Shown here: piece by piece, positions 59,621 to 64,000 of the stretch
Layout: every line of letters begins with the position of its first letter
Position numbering within the stretch: the first letter of the stretch is position 1
DNA from: Hydrogenophaga sp. IBVHS2
GTDB lineage: Bacteria > Pseudomonadota > Gammaproteobacteria > Burkholderiales > Burkholderiaceae_C
Reading direction: 5' to 3'
NCBI RefSeq assembly: GCF_002127215.1
Contig: NZ_NFUT01000007.1
Span: forward strand, 44,647 to 108,646
Length of the DNA stretch: 64,000 bases
Position numbers and translations under genes: made by a program
Notes under the pieces: model-generated
Database searches by the model: none
The model's input: only the letters and a program-made list of their open reading frames with translations
What the model was told of the DNA's origin: nothing

Positions 59621-60163
59621 ATGTTCATCAAGTCCGCCCTGGCCGCAGCTGCTGCCCTCACCCTGGCCGCCTGCGCTTCCACCGCCCCCGCACCGATGTT
59701 CTCGCAGGCCAGCCTGCCCGATGCCGTGAAGGTGCCGGCCGGCCACAAGGTGGTCCTGGAGACCGTGGGTGTGGGCGAGATCACCTATGAGTGCCGCGAC
59801 AAGAAGGACGCCGCCGGCCAGACCGAGTGGGTGTTCGTCGGCCCCGACGCCAAGCTGCTGGACCGCGCCGGCAAGCAGGTCGGCAAGTACTACGGCCCGC
59901 CCGCCACCTGGGAAGCCAACGACGGCTCCAAGGTGACCGGTGCCCAGCTGGCCATCGCCCCGGGCGGCGCCGGCAACATCCCGCTGCAGCTGGTCAAGGC
60001 CAACCCGGCCACCGGCAACGGCGCCATGACCGGCATCACCTACATCCAGCGCGTGGCCACCGCCGGCGGCGTGGCCCCGGCCGCTCCCTGCACCCCGGCC
60101 ACCAAGGGCCAGAAGCAGATCGTGCAGTACAAGTCCGACTACATCTTCTACAAGGCCATGTGA
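59621..60163 (+). CDS. DUF3455 family lipoprotein
   Basis: A 180-residue predicted lipoprotein with lipobox LAAC (C18). The mature chain, with YECRDKKDAAGQTEWVFVGPDAKLLDRAGKQVGKYYGPPATWEANDGSKV, is characteristic of DUF3455, a secreted family of unknown role. Two further cysteines occur (C59 in YECRD and one in APCTPA), the right number for a disulfide. AGGAG at 59609 is a good ribosome site. The ECF sigma factor gene follows by 18 bp, which suggests shared regulation. Confidence 0.85.
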   Translation: MFIKSALAAAAALTLAACASTAPAPMFSQASLPDAVKVPAGHKVVLETVGVGEITYECRDKKDAAGQTEWVFVGPDAKLLDRAGKQVGKYYGPPATWEANDGSKVTGAQLAIAPGGAGNIPLQLVKANPATGNGAMTGITYIQRVATAGGVAPAAPCTPATKGQKQIVQYKSDYIFYKAM

Positions 60164-60181
60164 TGGCCCGGGGCGGGCGCC

Positions 60182-60808
60182 ATGGGCTCGGTTAACATGG
60201 CCGCCGCCGGGATGCTCCCCGGCGTGTCCGCCCACCGTCCCGTGACCGCCCGACCGCCCCAGACCTACGACCACAACGCCGACCTGGCCGCCTGCGCACG
60301 CGGCGACCAGGCCGCGTTGAACCGGCTCTACCAGCAGGAGAGCCGTTTCCTGCTGGGTGTGGCCCTGCGCATCGTGCGCGACCGCGCCCTGGCCGAAGAC
60401 GTGCTGCACGATGCCTTCGTGGCCATCTGGACCAAGGCCGGCAGCTTCGACCCCGCCCGGGGCAACGGTCGGGGCTGGATGTGCAGCATCGTCCGTCATG
60501 GCGCGCTGGACCTGATGCGTTCCCGCCAGCGCCACGTCGACGTGGACGACGGAACCCTTGAACACCTGCAGGACGCCGAAGCCGGCGTCGCCCCCGACAT
60601 GACGGATGCTTTCGCCCTGCGCGCCTCGCTGGGCCGCCTGGACGAATGCCTGGCCCGCCTGGACGTGGCCAAGCGCAACTGCGTGCTGTTCGCATACCTC
60701 GACGGCTGCACCCATGTGGAGATCGCCGAGCGCCTGCAAGCCCCGCTGGGCTCGGTCAAGGCCTGGATACGGCGCGGTGTGGCCTCGCTCAAGGAGTGTC
60801 TGGCATGA
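60182..60808 (+). CDS. ECF-type RNA polymerase sigma factor
   Basis: A protein of up to 208 residues. Sigma region 2 is LNRLYQQESRFLLGVALRIVRDRALAEDVLHDAFVAIWTKA, and region 4 is LDVAKRNCVLFAYLDGCTHVEIAERLQAPLGSVKAWIRRG. The conserved part starts near residue 28. In-frame ATG codons at 60197 and 60212 and GTG at 60224 or 60242 are all possible starts. A TAACAT box at 60193-60198 favours a later one. Its stop overlaps the anti-sigma start by 4 bp, so the pair is made together. Confidence 0.9.
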   Translation: MGSVNMAAAGMLPGVSAHRPVTARPPQTYDHNADLAACARGDQAALNRLYQQESRFLLGVALRIVRDRALAEDVLHDAFVAIWTKAGSFDPARGNGRGWMCSIVRHGALDLMRSRQRHVDVDDGTLEHLQDAEAGVAPDMTDAFALRASLGRLDECLARLDVAKRNCVLFAYLDGCTHVEIAERLQAPLGSVKAWIRRGVASLKECLA

Positions 60809-61512
60809 CACCCGAAGCCCTCCAGCAGCTTGCGTCCGACTATGTGCTGGGCACCCTGAGTGCCAGCCGCCGCGCCGAGGTGCAGCAGCGCCTGCCGCAC
60901 GATGCCGCCCTGCGTGAGGCGGTGCAGTTCTGGGAGCAGCGCCTGCAGCCGCTGACCGATCTGGTCGAGCCGGTGCAGCCCTCGCCCGAACTCTGGTCGC
61001 GCATCGAGGCCAGCGTGGCCCCGCGCCGCGCCGCCGTGCCGGCCGCACCGGTGGCCACCGGCTGGCGTGCCCTGTGGAACAACCTGGCCCTGTGGCGGGG
61101 TGTGGCGGCTGCCGGTGTGGCCGCTGCCGTCTTCCTGGCCGCCGTGCCCATGAACACCGCCGCCCCGCGCAGCCAGTACCTGGTGGTGCTGGTGGCGCCC
61201 AACAACACCGCGCCGGGCTGGGTGGTGCAGACCAGCGGCCAGCGCACCCTGCGCCTGCAGCCCTTGTCCAGCACCGAGGTGCCGCAGGAGCGCTCACTGC
61301 AGTTCTGGACCAAGGCCGACGGCTGGGCCGCACCGCTCTCGCTGGGTCTGGTGCAGCCGGGGCAGCCGCTGGAGGTGCCGCTGGACCAACTGCCGCCGCT
61401 GCAGCCCAACCAGCTGTTCGAGATCACGCTGGAGCCCTACAACGGCTCGCCCACCGGCAAGCCCACCGGGCCCATCCTCTACATCGGGCGCTCGGTCAAG
61501 CTCAACACCTGA
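60805..61512 (+). CDS. Anti-sigma factor (RskA-like)
   Basis: A 235-residue membrane protein. The N-terminal cytoplasmic part LQQLASDYVLGTLSASRRAEVQQRL is the anti-sigma helix-turn region that grips sigma. One TM helix (GVAAAGVAAAVFLAAVPM, near residue 105) is followed by a periplasmic RskA-type domain with PPLQPNQLFEITLEPYNGSPTGKPTGPILYIG. It should hold the ECF sigma factor inactive until an envelope signal. There is no zinc HxxxCxxC motif. It ends 3 bp from the convergent molybdenum hydroxylase gene. Confidence 0.9.
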   Translation: MTPEALQQLASDYVLGTLSASRRAEVQQRLPHDAALREAVQFWEQRLQPLTDLVEPVQPSPELWSRIEASVAPRRAAVPAAPVATGWRALWNNLALWRGVAAAGVAAAVFLAAVPMNTAAPRSQYLVVLVAPNNTAPGWVVQTSGQRTLRLQPLSSTEVPQERSLQFWTKADGWAAPLSLGLVQPGQPLEVPLDQLPPLQPNQLFEITLEPYNGSPTGKPTGPILYIGRSVKLNT

Positions 61513-61515
61513 GCT

Positions 61516-63792
61516 TCAGGCCAGCTGGAGCGGCAGGCTGCGCAGCCGCTGCCCGGTCAGCGCAAACACCGCATTCGCCACGGCCGGCGCCAGCGGCGGC
61601 AGGCCCGGTTCGCCCACGCCTTCGGGCGCATGGTGGCTGGGCATGATCAGCACCTCCACCGCCGGCATCTCGGTCAGCCGCAGCACCGGCTGTTCGTGAA
61701 AGTTGCCCGGCTGCACCTGGCCGTTGCGGATGTCCACCTGGCCGTACAGCGCCGCGCTCAGGCCGAAGACGATGCCGCTTTCCATCTGCTGCTTCACGCC
61801 CGCCGGGTTGACCGCAAAACCGCAGTCGATGGCGCACACCACCCGGTGCACCCGGATGCTGCGGTCGGGCCCGAGCGACACCTCGGCCACCTGGGCCACG
61901 GTCGATCCGAACGAGCGGTGCAGGGCCAGGCCCCGGGCCACCGGCGCCCCATCGGGTGCAGCGGGTGCCGGCGTGCCCCAGCCGGCCGCCCGCGCGGCGG
62001 TCTGCAGCACCTCGCGCTCGCGCGGATGGTCCTGCAGCAGCGATTCGCGCAGCGCCAGCGGGTCGGTGCCGGCGGCATGGGCCACCTCGTCCAGGAAGCA
62101 TTCCTTGAAGAAGGCCTGGTGCGAATGGCCCACCGCGCGCCAGAAACCCACCGGCAGGGGCAGGTCGGCGTTCACATGGGCGATGCGGGCGGCCGGCCAT
62201 TCGTAGGGCTGGTCGAAGGCGCCCTCGGACGTGGTCTTGTCCGGACCGCCGCCGGGCAGGCCGAAGATCCGGCCCAGGACCTGCGGCACGATGGCCTGGC
62301 CGGCGCTGGTGTTCTTCCAGGCCACCAGCCGGCCCGAGGCATCCAGCCCGGCACTGAAGCGGGCCACGCAGGCCGGGCGGTAGAAGTCGTGCCGCATGTC
62401 CTGCTCGCGGGTCCAGAGCGTGCGCACCGGGCGGCCCGGCACGGCCCTGGCGATGGCGGCGGCCTGGGCCACGAAATCGACGTCCAGCCGGCGGCCGAAG
62501 CCGCCGCCCAGCAAGGTCACATGCACCGTGACCGCATCGCTGTCCAGGCCCAGCGCCTGCGCGGCCGCGCGCCGGGCCAGCCCCGGCACCTGGGTGGGAG
62601 CCCACACGGTGGCGCTGCGGCCGTCCTCGGCCAGCTGCACCGTGCAGTTCATGGGTTCGAGCGTGCTGTGGGCCAGCCAGGGGGCCCGGTACTCGGCCTC
62701 GATGCGCCGGGTGGCGCTTGCCAGGGCCGCATCCACATCGCCCTCACGGTGGAAGGCAAAGCCGTCTTCCCGATCGAGCAGGCCCGCCAGGCCGGCCAGG
62801 GCGGTGTCGCTGTCGAAACCGGCCAGCGGTCCGTGGTCCCACTGCACCTGCAGCGCCTCCACCGCCTGGCGCGCCTGCCACCAGCGGGTCGCCACCACCG
62901 CCATGCCGCCGCTGCCGCCGGCCATGGGATCGAGCCGCACCACCGCCTGCACGCCGGGCAGGGCACGGGCCGGGGCCTCGTCGCAGGCCTGCACCCGGCC
63001 CAGCCGGGTCGGGCAGAACTGGATGGCGGCATGCAGCAGGCCGGGCAGCTGCACATCGATGCCGAATCGGGCGCTGCCATCGGTCTTGGCCGCGGCATCC
63101 AGCCGGGGCGTGGGCCGCCCGATCAGGCGGAACTGCTCGGGCGTCTTCAGGCGCGGGCGGCTGGGCACCGCGCGGGTGGCCGCCTCGGCGGCCAGCGCGC
63201 CATACCGCAGCGTGCGGCCATCCGGCGCCACCACCGTGCCGGCCTGGGTCCGGCAGTCGGCCGCCGTCACCCCCCACCGGCTGGCGGCGGTCTCCACCAG
63301 CATCTGCCGTGCGGCAGCGCCGGCCTGGCGCATGGGCAGCCAGAGGTCCTTCACGCTGGAGGAGCCGCCGGTCATCATCACGCCGATCTCGCGCATGGTC
63401 TTGGCGGTGAGCCACCGGGCCGCATCCACCAGCACGCCGGCGGCCTCCGGGTGGAAGGGCAGGCCGTCCACCACCGTGGCCAGGTTGTTGTAGATGCCGT
63501 CGATGCCGGAGGCCTGCACCTGCACCTGTGCCCAGTCGGCATCGAGCTCGTCGGCCAGCAGCAGGGCCAGCGAGGTGCTCACCCCCTGACCCATCTCGCT
63601 GCGGGCCAGCACCACGGTGATGCGGTCGTCCTCGCCGATCTTCACCCAGCCATTGAAGGCATGTTCACCGGCGACGACGGGCAGGGGCGTGGCGGTCTGC
63701 TGGCGCTGGCGCGGGGGCAGGGCGGTCCAGCCCAGCACCAGCGCGCCACCGGCGGCGAGGGTTCCCAGAATGAAGCGGCGGCGGGTGGTCAT
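61516..63792 (-). CDS. Xanthine dehydrogenase-family molybdopterin-binding subunit (IorB/aldehyde oxidase-like)
   Basis: A 758-residue large subunit with a Tat-like N terminus (TTRRRFILGTLAAGGALVLG), so it is probably exported folded. Mo-cofactor segments include MGQGVSTSLALLLADEL, LLGGGFGRRLDVDFVAQA and GFWRAVGHSHQAFFKECF. The catalytic glutamate is E728 in GVGEPGLPPLAPAVANAV. This is the isoquinoline 1-oxidoreductase beta-type architecture; it hydroxylates N-heterocycles or oxidises aldehydes. The small [2Fe-2S] subunit that usually accompanies it is not seen in the window. Confidence 0.88.
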   Translation of the reverse strand: MTTRRRFILGTLAAGGALVLGWTALPPRQRQQTATPLPVVAGEHAFNGWVKIGEDDRITVVLARSEMGQGVSTSLALLLADELDADWAQVQVQASGIDGIYNNLATVVDGLPFHPEAAGVLVDAARWLTAKTMREIGVMMTGGSSSVKDLWLPMRQAGAAARQMLVETAASRWGVTAADCRTQAGTVVAPDGRTLRYGALAAEAATRAVPSRPRLKTPEQFRLIGRPTPRLDAAAKTDGSARFGIDVQLPGLLHAAIQFCPTRLGRVQACDEAPARALPGVQAVVRLDPMAGGSGGMAVVATRWWQARQAVEALQVQWDHGPLAGFDSDTALAGLAGLLDREDGFAFHREGDVDAALASATRRIEAEYRAPWLAHSTLEPMNCTVQLAEDGRSATVWAPTQVPGLARRAAAQALGLDSDAVTVHVTLLGGGFGRRLDVDFVAQAAAIARAVPGRPVRTLWTREQDMRHDFYRPACVARFSAGLDASGRLVAWKNTSAGQAIVPQVLGRIFGLPGGGPDKTTSEGAFDQPYEWPAARIAHVNADLPLPVGFWRAVGHSHQAFFKECFLDEVAHAAGTDPLALRESLLQDHPREREVLQTAARAAGWGTPAPAAPDGAPVARGLALHRSFGSTVAQVAEVSLGPDRSIRVHRVVCAIDCGFAVNPAGVKQQMESGIVFGLSAALYGQVDIRNGQVQPGNFHEQPVLRLTEMPAVEVLIMPSHHAPEGVGEPGLPPLAPAVANAVFALTGQRLRSLPLQLA

Positions 63793-63812
63793 GGGCGGTG
63801 TCGGGAGCAGGG

Positions 63813-64000
63813 TTACTGGAAGGCCACCTCGGCAAAGCTGCGCAGCTTGCGGCTGTGCAGCTGGTCGACCCCGCCCTGGCGCAGCAGCTCCATGGCGCGG
63901 ATGCCGATGCGCAGGTGCTGGTCGACCCGCTCGCGGTAGAAATGGTTGGCCATGCCGGGCAGCTTGATCTCGCCGTGCAGCGGCTTGTCGCTCACGCACA
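63813..64000 (-). CDS. Unidentified protein, C-terminal fragment cut by window edge
   Basis: About 62 codons are visible, ending RSFAEVAFQ; the gene continues beyond the right edge. The visible part (DQHLRIGIRAMELLRQGGVDQLHSRKLR) is basic and helical. A GTG at 63995 is in frame but need not be the start. I do not recognise the family. It lies 20 bp upstream of the molybdenum hydroxylase gene on the same strand, so the two may be co-transcribed. Confidence 0.55.
   Translation of the reverse strand, partial: CVSDKPLHGEIKLPGMANHFYRERVDQHLRIGIRAMELLRQGGVDQLHSRKLRSFAEVAFQ

Overview
The window is very GC-rich, densely coding DNA with no gap over about 230 bp, and nearly all intergenic sequence is promoter, operator or terminator. 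The protein families point to a betaproteobacterium of the Burkholderiales: Bug/TctC binding proteins, NodI/NodJ-type ABC pair, Phc-type quorum-sensing genes, and a GCCCCCTTGAGGGGGC repeat of a kind I associate with Comamonadaceae. I lean towards the Comamonadaceae or the Rubrivivax/Leptothrix group, but the genus cannot be fixed from sequence alone. I see no rRNA, tRNA, CRISPR array, insertion sequence or prophage.

Layout. 1-9.5 kb: a DUF2789 protein, then a leftward block with an amidase, a chemoreceptor, glyoxalase I, a large hybrid kinase, an NMT1-like periplasmic binding protein next to that kinase, and an ornithine-cyclodeaminase-family enzyme. 9.6-18.9 kb: rightward genes for a PQQ-type sugar dehydrogenase, cytochrome c, a lone Leu/Ile/Val-type binding protein, flavin reductase, 2OG-Fe(II) oxygenase, LuxR-type regulator, 7TMR-DISM kinase and a multi-PAS kinase. 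18.9-25.9 kb: a translationally coupled leftward operon for aerobic CoA-dependent 2-aminobenzoate (or salicylate) degradation, with its MarR regulator and a MarR-type operator inside the promoter. 25.9-29.7 kb: DUF1840, then a copper-type locus (DUF2946, TonB receptor, YcnI-like DUF1775) ending in a strong terminator. 29.7-40.5 kb: two Bug-family binding proteins, then a complete LivFGHMK-type transporter flanked by two CoA ligases, with a divergent Crp/Fnr regulator whose promoter carries a palindrome. This looks like uptake and CoA activation of an organic or aromatic acid.

41.3-49.2 kb: pseudouridine synthase, htpG, and then four genes in the order methyltransferase, six-TM sensor kinase, receiver+kinase protein and receiver protein. 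That is the order and domain content of the phcBSRQ quorum-sensing operon of Ralstonia. It is the most notable system in the window. 49.3-55.1 kb: a Gly/Val-repeat lipoprotein, ohr/ohrR peroxide resistance, the SrkA kinase, a methyltransferase, and a CPA2 antiporter coupled to a GCS2-type ligase. 55.2-64 kb: a small protein with a regulated promoter, nodIJ-like ABC export genes, psd, purT, a DUF3455/ECF sigma/anti-sigma locus, a molybdenum hydroxylase large subunit and a truncated gene at the right edge.

Several themes recur: tight operons with 1-4 bp stop/start overlaps, an emphasis on two-component and quorum signalling, and transport plus CoA activation of aromatic acids. At least two promoters place the transcription start practically on the start codon (leaderless candidates).
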